Source: Actinomycetota bacterium (lineage in GTDB: Bacteria; Actinomycetota; Thermoleophilia; UBA2241). From it: a DNA stretch of 14,395 nt. Position numbers and translations under genes: made by a program. Numbering within the stretch: the first letter of the stretch is position 1; every line of letters starts with the position of its first letter. Location: positions 6,013 through 20,407 of the forward strand of contig PKYM01000035.1 in assembly GCA_003132645.1 (NCBI GenBank). The letters are read 5' to 3'. Of the stretch, positions 1-7,432 are shown one piece after another. Under the pieces are notes generated by a model. It made no database searches. It was given only the letters and a program-made list of their open reading frames with translations, and was not told the DNA's origin.

Positions 1-83
1 CCGCCCGCGCCCTCTTTCGCGCTCCACCGCGGCGATGACTGAAACGTGCCGAGAGCTGCCGAGACCGGCCCGGCTGACAGGCA

Positions 84-105
84 TCGTGATCGATGATGAT
101 CACGA
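84..105. promoter_or_regulatory. Perfect inverted repeat upstream of the regulator, candidate operator
   Basis: Two perfect 8-bp arms, TCGTGATC (84-91) and GATCACGA (98-105), flank a 6-bp spacer. The site lies about 67 bp upstream of the predicted -35 box of the DeoR-type regulator gene. Its 6-bp spacer equals that of the second inverted repeat at 211-240, although the arm sequences differ. A binding site for the adjacent regulator or another dimeric regulator is inferred; nothing here identifies the protein that binds. Confidence 0.45.
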
Positions 106-171
106 GGGAAATGCCCCGAATGGCGACATCTGCTCTCCCCTGGGACGTCGTGCGTTAGCGCACCGAATCCC

Positions 172-199
172 TTGACAAGGCAAAAAGCGATCTTAGAAT
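172..199 (+). promoter_or_regulatory. Sigma70-type promoter for the DeoR-type regulator
   Basis: A perfect -35 hexamer TTGACA (172-177) is followed after 16 bp by a near-consensus -10 hexamer TAGAAT (194-199). Transcription would start near 205-208, giving a leader of about 55 nt before the GTG start at 261. This is the clearest promoter in the window. It may drive the regulator alone or the whole plus-strand cluster through 5797, because I see no comparable promoter between 1050 and 1149. Confidence 0.75.
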
Positions 200-210
200 C
201 TGATCATCTC

Positions 211-240
211 TGAACGGTCATGCGGGGTCATGATCGTTCA
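211..240. promoter_or_regulatory. 12-bp-arm inverted repeat in the 5' leader, candidate operator
   Basis: TGAACGGTCATG (211-222) and CATGATCGTTCA (229-240) form an inverted repeat with one mismatch in 12 bp and a 6-bp spacer. It sits just downstream of the predicted transcription start and just before the ribosome binding site (GGAGG at 249-253), the right place for autorepression by roadblock. It could also fold as an RNA hairpin. GAACG/CGTTC half-sites recur in the 10-bp palindrome CGAACGTTCG (274-283) at the start of the regulator gene. Autoregulation is inferred. Confidence 0.5.
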
Positions 241-260
241 AGGCCTTTGGAGGAAGGAGC

Positions 261-1049
261 GTGTTGTCGGCTTCGAACGTTCGCGAGATGCTGCCGGCCG
301 AAAGACGTGCGCGCATCGTCGCTGCGCTCCGCCGCCACCCCGCCGTGCGAGTCGCCGCTCTCAGCGAAGAACTCGGAGTCTCCGAGATAACCATCCGTCG
401 CGACCTCCTGCTGCTCGAGCAGGAGGGCGTTCTGGCCCGGACCTATGGCGGGGCGATGCGACGTCAACAGCGGACAGACGAGCCCGGCTACGAAGACAAC
501 GCCTTGATCCACGCAGCGCAGAAGGACCGGATCGCCCAGGCCGCCGCCGCGATGATCGAACCGCGCGACACCGTGTTTCTCGGCTCGGGCACGACGGTGG
601 CACAGATGTTGCGCTACATCGACCCGAAGCTGGCGGCGCGCGCCGTCACTCACAGCCTTGCCGCCGCAGCCGAAGCACGCGGTCTGAGCCTCGAGATCGT
701 CTTCCTTGGCGGTCTCTACCGCCCTGCGATCGACGCCGTCGAAGGGACCTGGGCGCTCGACATGATCGGGCACTTCAACGCCGACAAGGCGTTTCTCGGA
801 GCCGACTGTCTCGACCCGAGAGCAGGTCTCACGACACCCAGCATCGCCGTGGCCGCCATCGAGCTCGCCATGATCCGGCGCACCCGCGGCGAGGTCGCCG
901 TTCTTGCGGACAGCAGCAAGTTCGGGCTTGTCGGCGCGGTGGTCGTTTGCCCCCTCGATCAGATCGACGTCGTGCTGGTCGACGGTGGCATCGATGCCGA
1001 GGCCTGTGAGCTCATCCGGCGGGCAGGCCCACAGTGCGAAGTGGTATAG
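261..1049 (+). CDS. DeoR/GlpR-family transcriptional regulator
   Basis: Predicted 262-residue repressor of the DeoR/GlpR family, which usually senses a phosphorylated small molecule. Residues about 12-65 form the winged helix-turn-helix, with the signature VSEITIRRDL (40-49) and the family's GGA after the wing (63-65). The C-terminal sensor domain carries LGSGTT (107-112), FLGG and ADSSKFG (216-222), all typical of DeoR sensors. The GTG at 261 is chosen because GGAGG lies 7 nt upstream; an ATG at 288 would also give a family-like N-terminus. The stop is TAG. The protein probably controls the downstream cluster, and a phosphorylated product of the kinase at 4874-5797 is an attractive but untested effector. 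Confidence 0.9.
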   Translation: MLSASNVREMLPAERRARIVAALRRHPAVRVAALSEELGVSEITIRRDLLLLEQEGVLARTYGGAMRRQQRTDEPGYEDNALIHAAQKDRIAQAAAAMIEPRDTVFLGSGTTVAQMLRYIDPKLAARAVTHSLAAAAEARGLSLEIVFLGGLYRPAIDAVEGTWALDMIGHFNADKAFLGADCLDPRAGLTTPSIAVAAIELAMIRRTRGEVAVLADSSKFGLVGAVVVCPLDQIDVVLVDGGIDAEACELIRRAGPQCEVV

Positions 1050-1098
1050 AGGCATGCCCTCCGACAGACGCACACCCTCGGCACGGACGCCCGCGACC

Positions 1099-1127
1099 GG
1101 GGGGCCCGATCAGAAACGAAAGCCCCC
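1099..1127 (+). other. Small GC hairpin between regulator and nucleotidyltransferase genes
   Basis: GGGGGC (1100-1105) can pair with GCCCCC (1122-1127) across a 16-nt loop in the 100-bp gap after the regulator. There is no T-tract, so a true terminator is unlikely. It could act as a weak attenuator or a processing site. Low confidence. Confidence 0.2.
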
Positions 1128-1149
1128 TCCGACGACTCGGGAGCAGTAG

Positions 1150-1962
1150 ATGAGCGATGAAGTGACACGACCGGCCGGCGAGGTCGGCGCAGACGTGGGC
1201 CTGGGCCACCCCGACGCGGATCTGGCCAAGCTCTTTGAGGACGAGGCTCTGCGGGTCGTTGCGGCCGGCGAGCAAGAGGGTATCCCGCTGCGCATCATCG
1301 GGGCACTTGCCTTTCACCACCACTGTCCAAAGTTCGGCTGGATCCAGGCGCAGCTGAACAGGGTGTACACCGACATCGACTTTGCCGCCTACGCCAAGCA
1401 GTCCAAGCCCATCCGTGACCTGTTCGTCTCGCTGGGCTACGACGAGGACCTCGAGATCAACAGCTTCCACGCAGAGGGCGGCAGGCTCATCTTCAACAAC
1501 CCCACGAGCCACATCCACGTCGACGTCTTCATGGACAGGCTCGACTTCTGTCATCCCATCCCCTGGAAAAACCGCCTCGAGGTCGATGCTTTCACGATCC
1601 CGCTGGCCGAGCTCGTACTTGAGAAGATGCAGATCGTGAAGATCAACGAGAAGGACATCATCGACACGATCATGCTCCTGCGCGAGCACGCGATCGCCAC
1701 AGACGACGACGATCACGTGAACTCAGATCGGATCGCCGAGCTCTGCGCCAGCGAGTGGGGACTGTGGCGCACGACCTCGATGAACCTCGAGAAGGTGCGC
1801 GACTACCTCCCCCACTTCGACCTCACCGACGAAGACAGGAGCATCGTCGCGCAGCGCGTCGAGGAGCTCCTCAAGGCGATGAACGACCGCCCCAAGGGCA
1901 CGAAATGGCGCCTGCGTGCCAGGGTCGGCGACAAGGTCAAATGGTACAACGTGATCGATTAG
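1150..1962 (+). CDS. Nucleotidyltransferase-fold protein, copy 1
   Basis: 270-residue protein with the hallmarks of the DNA polymerase-beta-like nucleotidyltransferase superfamily: a G-containing strand/helix motif (IIGALAFHHH, 49-58), the acidic pair in TDID (D75, D77) and a third acidic residue in HVDVF (D125). These would bind metal and transfer a nucleotide to an unknown acceptor. The C-terminus ends in a basic, aromatic tail (KVKWYN) also found in the paralogue at 7433-8245, which matches along its whole length. GGGAG (1139-1143) lies 6 nt before the ATG. The stop is TAG, at a position corresponding to the TGA-terminated end of the paralogue. The substrate is unknown. Family members range from AbiEii-like toxins to small-molecule transferases. 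Its pairing with a phosphoesterase and a permease suggests metabolism more than toxin-antitoxin, but this is inference. Confidence 0.75.
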   Translation: MSDEVTRPAGEVGADVGLGHPDADLAKLFEDEALRVVAAGEQEGIPLRIIGALAFHHHCPKFGWIQAQLNRVYTDIDFAAYAKQSKPIRDLFVSLGYDEDLEINSFHAEGGRLIFNNPTSHIHVDVFMDRLDFCHPIPWKNRLEVDAFTIPLAELVLEKMQIVKINEKDIIDTIMLLREHAIATDDDDHVNSDRIAELCASEWGLWRTTSMNLEKVRDYLPHFDLTDEDRSIVAQRVEELLKAMNDRPKGTKWRLRARVGDKVKWYNVID

Positions 1963-2015
1963 GGGTCGGTCAGGCTTCGGCACTCTCCACGCTACGACGA
2001 GGACAGGACGGCAGC

Positions 2016-3011
2016 ATGGCATTCTTCAAGAAGAAGGACGAATCGAAGCACTCACGGCTCTTCTTCGCGACCGACCTCCACGGGTCGGAGCGGACGTTCC
2101 GCAAGTTCGTGAACTGCGCCAAGTTCTACAAGGTCGACCACATCATCATGGGCGGCGACATCATGGGCAAGTTCCTCGTGCCCATCGTGCACGAGCATGA
2201 CAGCCACTACCGCATGACGCTGCAGGGCACGATCGAGTCGATCGAGGGCGCCGACGCCCTGCAGGCGGTCAAGGACCGCGTCGAGACGCTCGGCTTCTAC
2301 CACATCACGGTCGAAGAGGACGAGCTGCACGCCATGCAGGCAGACCAGCACGAGATAGACGCCACCTTCCATCGACTGGCCCGCGAGCGCATCGAGCGCT
2401 GGATCGCCCTCGCCGACGAACGCCTGAGCGGGACCGACGTGAAGTGGTATGTCACCGGCGGCAACGACGATCCGCCCGACGTGCTCACCGTCTTCGACGA
2501 AGTGCGTAGCGAGCACGTCGTGAACTGCGAAGGACGGGTCGTCATGGTCGACGACCTCTACCCGATGGCCAACTGCGGCTACAGCAACCCAACGCCGTGG
2601 GCTACCCCACGCGAGGTCGAGGAGGCGGTGCTAGAGGAGCTACTTGAGAAGGCTGTGCAAGGCGTCGAGGACAACACGAGCGCTATCTTCAACCTGCACG
2701 TGCCGCCCTACGACTGCACGCTCGACGACTGTCCCAAACTCGACTGGTCGACCGACCCGCCCTCACCCATCGTGGTCGGCGGCGTCGCGCAGTCGGCGCC
2801 CGCCGGCAGCACGGCGGTGCGGAAGATCATCGAGAAGTACAAGCCGCTGCTTGCCCTGACGGGCCACATCCACGAGTCGCGCGGCCTGATCACGATCGGC
2901 AGAACGACCGTGATCAACCCCGGCAGCGAGTACGGCGAGGGCATCATCAGGGGCTGCATCATCACGCTCGCACCAGGCAAACTGGTCGGCTATCAAATGA
3001 CGGCGGGCTAG
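2016..3011 (+). CDS. Calcineurin-like metallophosphoesterase, copy 1
   Basis: 331-residue protein with the full dinuclear metallophosphoesterase signature: DxH (D20, H22), GGD (D48), GND (N150, D151), a later His in LHVPPY (H228) and GHIH (283-286), then NPGS. It would hydrolyse a phosphomonoester, phosphodiester or nucleotide-linked bond; the substrate is unknown. The GNDD variant of the usual GNH[DE] resembles the archaeal/bacterial PAE1087-like subgroup. The ATG at 2016 is chosen because the metal motif starts 19 residues later, AGGA (2005-2008) lies 7 nt upstream, and the paralogue at 10094-11041 starts in the same region. A longer upstream reading frame would run into the preceding gene. 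Compared with the paralogue it has a short charged N-terminal extension. It follows the nucleotidyltransferase by 53 nt and ends in TAG. Confidence 0.87.
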   Translation: MAFFKKKDESKHSRLFFATDLHGSERTFRKFVNCAKFYKVDHIIMGGDIMGKFLVPIVHEHDSHYRMTLQGTIESIEGADALQAVKDRVETLGFYHITVEEDELHAMQADQHEIDATFHRLARERIERWIALADERLSGTDVKWYVTGGNDDPPDVLTVFDEVRSEHVVNCEGRVVMVDDLYPMANCGYSNPTPWATPREVEEAVLEELLEKAVQGVEDNTSAIFNLHVPPYDCTLDDCPKLDWSTDPPSPIVVGGVAQSAPAGSTAVRKIIEKYKPLLALTGHIHESRGLITIGRTTVINPGSEYGEGIIRGCIITLAPGKLVGYQMTAG

Positions 3012-3073
3012 GCCCGACCGAGACGAAAGAAGCGACGGCAGCAAGAGAATCGTCAACTGAACTGGGGGTCGAG

Positions 3074-4720
3074 ATGGAAGCAACTGCCGCAGCAAAACCA
3101 GAGGTCTTCAGTCGCAAAGCTTCGGGACTCTCCAGGGTCATGTCTCCCTGGTCGGCGTTCATTTACAACTTCCTCACCATGGGCGTCATCTTCCCGTGGA
3201 CGTTTGTGTGGGCGCCTGAGGCGTTCCCGGGCGTCTCGGTGTGGATGGCCTGCCTGTTCGCCACGCTGCTCGAGCTGCCCATCGCCCTCGCCTACGTCTG
3301 GATGGCGACGGCCATGCCCCGCAGCGGCGGCGACTACGTGTTCCAGAGCCGCGTGCTCGGCGGGGCCATCGGCTTTCCGGTCGTGATGAGCGGCTTCGTG
3401 ATCTGGATCCTGCAGTGGCTCGCTCTGGCCGGCTGGCTCTTTGCGAACCTCGGACTCGCGCCGCTGTTCCTGGGTCTCGGCGTGCACTACCACAGCACGG
3501 GCCTGATCAACGCCGGCGTCTGGGCTGAGTCGCACAGCGGCGTCGCCATCACCAGCATCATCGGCGCGGCTCTCATGGCGATCCTGCTTGTGACGGGCTT
3601 CAAGAACTACGTCCGCCTGCAGTACCTCATGTTCGCCGGCACCGGCATCCTCGTGGTCATCATGCTCGCCCAGTTCCTGCGCACGAGCCCCACCGAGTTT
3701 GCCACGGCGATCAACCACTTCAACGGCATCGTCGACAAAAACCCGGCCTACTACACGTGGCTGCAGCACGACGTGAGCGGCGCCGGCTTCAACATCTCGC
3801 CCAAGTTCGCGCTGGGGGCCACGCTGCTCGCCGCGCCGATCGCCTGGACCAGCACGCAGTGGGCGACCTACAGCGTCGAGCAGGGCGGCGAGATCAAGGG
3901 CGCCCGCGTCTTCAAAAACCAGATGTTCATCATCGTCGGCTCCCTGATCGCCGTCGGCATCGTCCTGGCGCTCATCGCCTGGACCGAGCAGCGCGCCGTC
4001 GGCACCGGCTTCTTCAACGCCGCCTCGGCCTCTTACTACGGCGGCTTCACCAAGTCCGGCACAGGCATCGGCAGCGTGCTGCCGTTTCCGGGCATGCTGG
4101 CCATCGTGATCTCGCCCAACCCCATCATCACCGTGCTGGCGGCGTGCAGCTTCATGCTGGCCTCGCTGCAGATCACCTGCAACTGCTATATCGGGGTCAC
4201 CCGCATCATGGTCGGCATGTCGCTCGACCGCACCCTGCCGGCGTGGTTTTCCAAGGTCAGCCCGCGCTTTCGTACCCCGGTCAACGCCCACCTCATCTAC
4301 TTTCTCCTGGGCGTGGGGGCGATCATCGGCTACAGCTACGTGACGAAGTGGTATACGGTCACGCTCGGCGTGACGTTCGCCTGCGGCTACGTGTTCGTGC
4401 TCAGCTGCCTGGCGGCCGCCCTGCTGCCGTACCGCGCCAAGGCACTCTACGAGGCCTCGCCGGGAGCGAAGTACAAGCTCGCGGGCATACCGCTGGTGAC
4501 CATCTTCGGCGTCATCGGCTTCATCTTCGGCGCGGCCGCCGTGGTCGCTTTCCTGGTGAAGAAGGGCTATGGCCTGACCGGCACCTCGCCGTACCTGACG
4601 TATGCGATCGTGGCCGGCATCTTCGTCTTCAGCCTCGTCGTCTACTGGATCGGCCGCATCTACCAGAAGGGGAAGGGCATCGACGTCTCGTATGCCTTCC
4701 TCGAGGTGCCGCCCGAGTGA
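3074..4720 (+). CDS. APC-superfamily permease, copy 1
   Basis: 548-residue membrane transporter of the amino acid-polyamine-organocation superfamily, with about 12 hydrophobic segments; the first two are near residues 27-47 and 54-77. The loop MPRSGGDYVFQSR (81-93) matches the conserved [S/G]GGDY region after TM2 in APC carriers. The cytoplasmic N-terminus carries FSRKASGL (12-19), also present in the paralogue at 8367-10016. It probably imports an amino acid-like or amine compound by proton or sodium symport; the mtbB context suggests a methylated amine, betaine or amino alcohol, which is inference. ATG at 3074 is preceded by a weak GGGGG; the stop is TGA. It lies 62 nt after the phosphoesterase and probably shares its transcript. 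Confidence 0.87.
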   Translation: MEATAAAKPEVFSRKASGLSRVMSPWSAFIYNFLTMGVIFPWTFVWAPEAFPGVSVWMACLFATLLELPIALAYVWMATAMPRSGGDYVFQSRVLGGAIGFPVVMSGFVIWILQWLALAGWLFANLGLAPLFLGLGVHYHSTGLINAGVWAESHSGVAITSIIGAALMAILLVTGFKNYVRLQYLMFAGTGILVVIMLAQFLRTSPTEFATAINHFNGIVDKNPAYYTWLQHDVSGAGFNISPKFALGATLLAAPIAWTSTQWATYSVEQGGEIKGARVFKNQMFIIVGSLIAVGIVLALIAWTEQRAVGTGFFNAASASYYGGFTKSGTGIGSVLPFPGMLAIVISPNPIITVLAACSFMLASLQITCNCYIGVTRIMVGMSLDRTLPAWFSKVSPRFRTPVNAHLIYFLLGVGAIIGYSYVTKWYTVTLGVTFACGYVFVLSCLAAALLPYRAKALYEASPGAKYKLAGIPLVTIFGVIGFIFGAAAVVAFLVKKGYGLTGTSPYLTYAIVAGIFVFSLVVYWIGRIYQKGKGIDVSYAFLEVPPE

Positions 4721-4751
4721 CGCAGCCGCTCTAGGCCTTTCACGCACGCAC

Positions 4752-4791
4752 GGTCGCGAGCGCCGAGCCTTCCGGCTCGGCGCTCGCGACC
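4752..4791 (+). terminator. Perfect 18-bp GC hairpin between permease and kinase genes
   Basis: The left arm (4752-4769) and right arm (4774-4791) are perfectly complementary around a TTCC tetraloop. No T-tract follows, so it is more likely an mRNA-processing or stability element, or a partial terminator, than a classic intrinsic terminator. A second imperfect hairpin (4831-4837 with 4842-4849) followed by TTT lies downstream, before the kinase start. Together they suggest that kinase expression is separated from the upstream trio. Confidence 0.5.
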
Positions 4792-4873
4792 CCTCACGAA
4801 CCGCTTGCAGCCGCCGTGCCCGAGCGCGACGACCGCCCGCAGGCGGGTCTTTGCCGACAAGGGGATCGCTAAG

Positions 4874-5797
4874 ATGAGCCGCATCACTCCCGACGACGTG
4901 ATCGCACAGATCGCCGAGTGGCACGCCCGCGACGTGCGCTGCGAGGTGCTCGGCGGGGGCATCACCAACCACAACTACCTGATCACGGTCACCGGCGAGG
5001 CTGGTGCGCCCGGCGTCGGCAGGTTCGTGCTGCGCATCCCGGGTGACGGCACCGACGCCTTCATCGACCGGGAACGGGAGCACAGAAACCACGTGGCCGC
5101 CGCCGCCTCGGGTGTGACGCCGCCGGTGCTTCACCTGATCCAGCCGGGCTACTGCTCGGTAGTGCCCTTCATCCAGGGCGAGACCATGCACCCCGAGACC
5201 ATCGCCGGCCACCCGGAGCGCCTCGAGAAGATCGTCGAGGCGATTCGGACCTATCACGACAAAGCCGTCTTCGACAACGAGATCCGGGTCTTCGACATGA
5301 TCCGCGACTACACGCGCATGGCCCTCGAGAACGACGCGCCACGCCCCGAGCAGACCGACTGGATGTTCTCGGTCGGCGAGCGCATCGAGAAGGCCATGGA
5401 GCGCGACAAGCCGGCCCCGGTGGCCTGTCACAACGACCTCCTGTCGGAGAACTTCATCCTCGCGCCCGAGGGCAAGATGTGGGTCATCGACTGGGAGTAC
5501 GGCGGCATGACCGACCCCTACTTCGACCTCGGCGACTTCTGCGTCGAGCATCCCCTTTCGCCCGATGAAGAGAAGTTCGTCCTCAGCGCCTACTGCGGCG
5601 GCATGGACGAGCACCGCTACGCCCGCATGATGCTCCACAAGCTGGTGGCCGACCTGTGGTGGAGCATCTGGGCCATGATCCAGGTCCGCGTCTCCAAGAT
5701 CGACTTCGATTTCTACGAGTACGGCGTCGCCCGCATCGCGCGCTTCTGCGACAACGCCGCACACGCCGACTTCGAGAGCTGGCTCGCGCGGGTCTAG
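4874..5797 (+). CDS. Choline/ethanolamine kinase-like phosphotransferase
   Basis: 307-residue protein of the aminoglycoside phosphotransferase/choline kinase superfamily. The nucleotide-binding region has GGGITNHNYL (27-36), close to the GG.TN..Y motif of LicA/choline kinase-type enzymes. The catalytic loop is HNDLLSEN (H186, catalytic D188), and the metal-binding segment is IDWEYGGMTDPYFDLGDF (starting with D206), again the choline-kinase version. It should phosphorylate a small hydroxylated amine with ATP in the cytoplasm; choline, ethanolamine or a methylated derivative is the best guess, with thiamine or another alcohol possible. ATG at 4874 is preceded by AAGGGG (4859-4864). The stop is TAG. 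It is the last gene of the plus-strand operon and its product could be the effector of the DeoR-type regulator (inference). Confidence 0.83.
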   Translation: MSRITPDDVIAQIAEWHARDVRCEVLGGGITNHNYLITVTGEAGAPGVGRFVLRIPGDGTDAFIDREREHRNHVAAAASGVTPPVLHLIQPGYCSVVPFIQGETMHPETIAGHPERLEKIVEAIRTYHDKAVFDNEIRVFDMIRDYTRMALENDAPRPEQTDWMFSVGERIEKAMERDKPAPVACHNDLLSENFILAPEGKMWVIDWEYGGMTDPYFDLGDFCVEHPLSPDEEKFVLSAYCGGMDEHRYARMMLHKLVADLWWSIWAMIQVRVSKIDFDFYEYGVARIARFCDNAAHADFESWLARV

Positions 5798-5905
5798 AGG
5801 CCGCGCGGTCTGGCTCGCGCAGCTGTAGGGCCTTGCGGGTCTGGGCCTGGTCTGCCCGGCGCCCCGGCGCCCGGACGCCGTGAGCTTTGCCGGAGCCGAC
5901 ACAAG

Positions 5906-5945
5906 AAAGGGGCCGCGGCCGCCATCTGGCGGCCGCGGCCCCTTT
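5906..5945. terminator. Bidirectional terminator between convergent operons
   Basis: A perfect 19-bp stem (left arm 5906-5924, right arm 5927-5945) with a tiny loop lies 108 nt after the kinase stop and 41 nt after the mtbB stop. The stem ends in AAA on the left and TTT on the right and continues into moderately T-rich sequence on either strand (TTTGTCTT on plus; TTTCTTGTGT on minus). Placement between two convergent gene ends strongly supports bidirectional termination. Confidence 0.85.
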
Positions 5946-5986
5946 GTCTTGCAGGGCGAACGCAGTGGGGCTCACCCTGTCGGGCT

Positions 5987-7387
5987 TTACGAGTGCAGCC
6001 CGGTCCTCTTCTTGAACTGTTCCACGGAGTTGATCTTGATGTCGAGCAGCTCCGCGATCTTGACCTTGGCAGCGATGCCCTTGGCGACGCCCGGCACGCC
6101 GGTGATGACACCGATGTCGAGCTCCTCGCGCAGGTTGCGCATAGTGTGCGGGTCGGAGAGGTCGAGCGGCGTGACGTGCAGCTTGTCGGCCACGTACCTC
6201 TTGGCTTCCGTGATCCTCATCTTCTTGAGTTGCATCCGTGCCACTAGATCTCCAGCAGCCCTGATGCCACCCATCGACGAGGCCAGCAGATGCGCCATGT
6301 GCATGCCGGCTGGATCGCCTGTACCCACCTACAACCCGTCGCAGCGGCCGATCTCGACCATCGCCGCGCTGCAGCGGGTCACGGCGTCGACCGCCGGTGT
6401 CTCGAACATCGGCACGCCGCCGACGCCCATGCCTACATTGGCGTGGATCGGGATCTTGGCGACCTCGGAGCAGGCCTTGACGAAGGTCACGGCGCGCGCC
6501 AGGTTCCACGGCGTCGAGCGCTTGGTGTTGGTGTTGACGACCGGCCCGAAGATGGCGGTGCCGGCCTTCTCGCAGAGTTCCAGCTGCTGATGCGGCCAGA
6601 GCCCGGCCAGGCGAGTGCCTTCGTATTCGAGCTGGCCGTGGAAGCCGAGCACCATCTCGGACGACATGCCGATCTCGACCGGCAGGCCGGTCTTCCCGGC
6701 GACGTGCTCGGTGGTCTTGAGCACGGCCAGGAACTCGGCGTCGCCGGTGGAGGCCACGGTGTCGTAGTCGATGCCGTCGGCGCCCATCTCGAGCATGCAG
6801 TCGCTCATCAGGATGCAGTCGTCCTGGCAGGCCTGAAGGGCCTCTTCCTGGGTCTTGCGGGCTTCGTCGATCTTGCCCAGCGGCAGCAGGTCGGACGGGT
6901 TCGGAAACGAGCCGTCAGGCCGGTAGTAGAGGCCGAGGTTGGGCATGAAGCCGTACAGGAGCGGGAAGATGGTGGTCTCCTGCAGCAGCTCCATGTGGAG
7001 CTGCTCGAGCGCCTTCAGAAAGCGCTGCGGCTTGACCGAGTAGTCGTTGTGCGAGACCTCCATCGAGTCGAAACCGAGCATCGACTCGAAGAGGCGCACG
7101 CCCACCTCGCGGTTGACCGGCGCCACGACACCGCTCGACATGCGCGACGAGTTCAGGGCGTTCACGCACCCGTCCTTCGTCATGACGACCTCGTGACCGC
7201 GCTCGACGCCCCAGATGCGGCTTGGGCAGACGAACATGTCGAAGAGGTAGTCGATCTCGTTCTCGGTGAGGGGCGGGATCTTGCCCTTGGTGGCGGCCGC
7301 CTCAGTCCCCTCCTCGAGGTCGTGGCGCAGCTCGTCACGGGTCATCTCGACCGTTGAGCTGTCGCCCATTCTCGTCAGTATCTTCAT
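5987..7387 (-). CDS. mtbB: Dimethylamine:corrinoid methyltransferase MtbB, pyrrolysine protein
   Basis: MtbB demethylates dimethylamine and passes the methyl group to the cobalt of a cognate corrinoid protein (MtbC), leaving monomethylamine. Reading through one TAG (6329-6331) gives 466 residues plus a TAA stop, the usual length of MtbB, with pyrrolysine at residue 353. Family landmarks are present on both sides: [33 protein letters not shown] and VGMGVGG before it, and [22 protein letters not shown] and KINS after it. The amber sits in CDGL-Pyl-VGTGDP, the same context as the Pyl of methanogen MtbB. A GAGG (7393-7396) lies 5 nt before the ATG. It is the last gene of the minus-strand operon, 45 nt after the nucleotidyltransferase. 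No corrinoid protein gene is adjacent, which is unusual. A plain annotation pipeline would split this gene in two. Confidence 0.96.
6329..6331 (-). other. In-frame amber codon predicted to encode pyrrolysine
   Basis: The minus-strand codon is TAG, immediately followed by GTG GGT ACA GGC GAT. The downstream reading frame continues in phase for 113 codons of unmistakable MtbB sequence to a TAA. Position, flanking residues and continued conservation match the Pyl site of known MtbB proteins, where the pyrrolysine imine binds and activates the methylamine. I could not identify a convincing downstream stem-loop acting as a Pyl insertion element. Confidence 0.95.
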
Positions 7388-7432
7388 AGATGCCTCAGCC
7401 TTCCTGCTGACTTAGATGAAGACAGTTCCGGC

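Noticed and set aside
1047..1049. TAG at the regulator end as a further pyrrolysine codon
   Set aside because: The DeoR family C-terminus is complete here, and the 36 codons that follow show no family resemblance. Treated as a stop, with readthrough only a possibility.
1755..2015. N-terminal extension of the phosphoesterase overlapping the preceding gene
   Set aside because: The frame is open by chance. The paralogue has no such extension, the metal motif starts shortly after the ATG at 2016, and a ribosome binding site precedes that ATG.
4721..4873. tRNA-Pyl or other tRNA in intergenic gaps with CTCTA-like sequence
   Set aside because: The only CTCTA motif (near 4729) has no acceptor, D or T arm around it, and no TTCGA loop is placed correctly. 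No tRNA seen in the window.
3053..5902. 949-codon open frame on the minus strand, opposite the permease and kinase
   Set aside because: Composition is dominated by D, E, R, H, A and G from antisense reading of high-GC codons. It has no motif, and the plus-strand genes there have clear families. A codon-bias artefact.
5987..6328. Short separate gene beginning with GTG just after the amber codon
   Set aside because: It is the C-terminal quarter of MtbB in the same frame, directly adjoining the TAG. Family length and sequence require it to be read through as one protein.
6290..7357. 355-codon plus-strand frame opposite mtbB
   Set aside because: Antisense shadow of a well-identified gene, with no recognisable domain and a biased composition.
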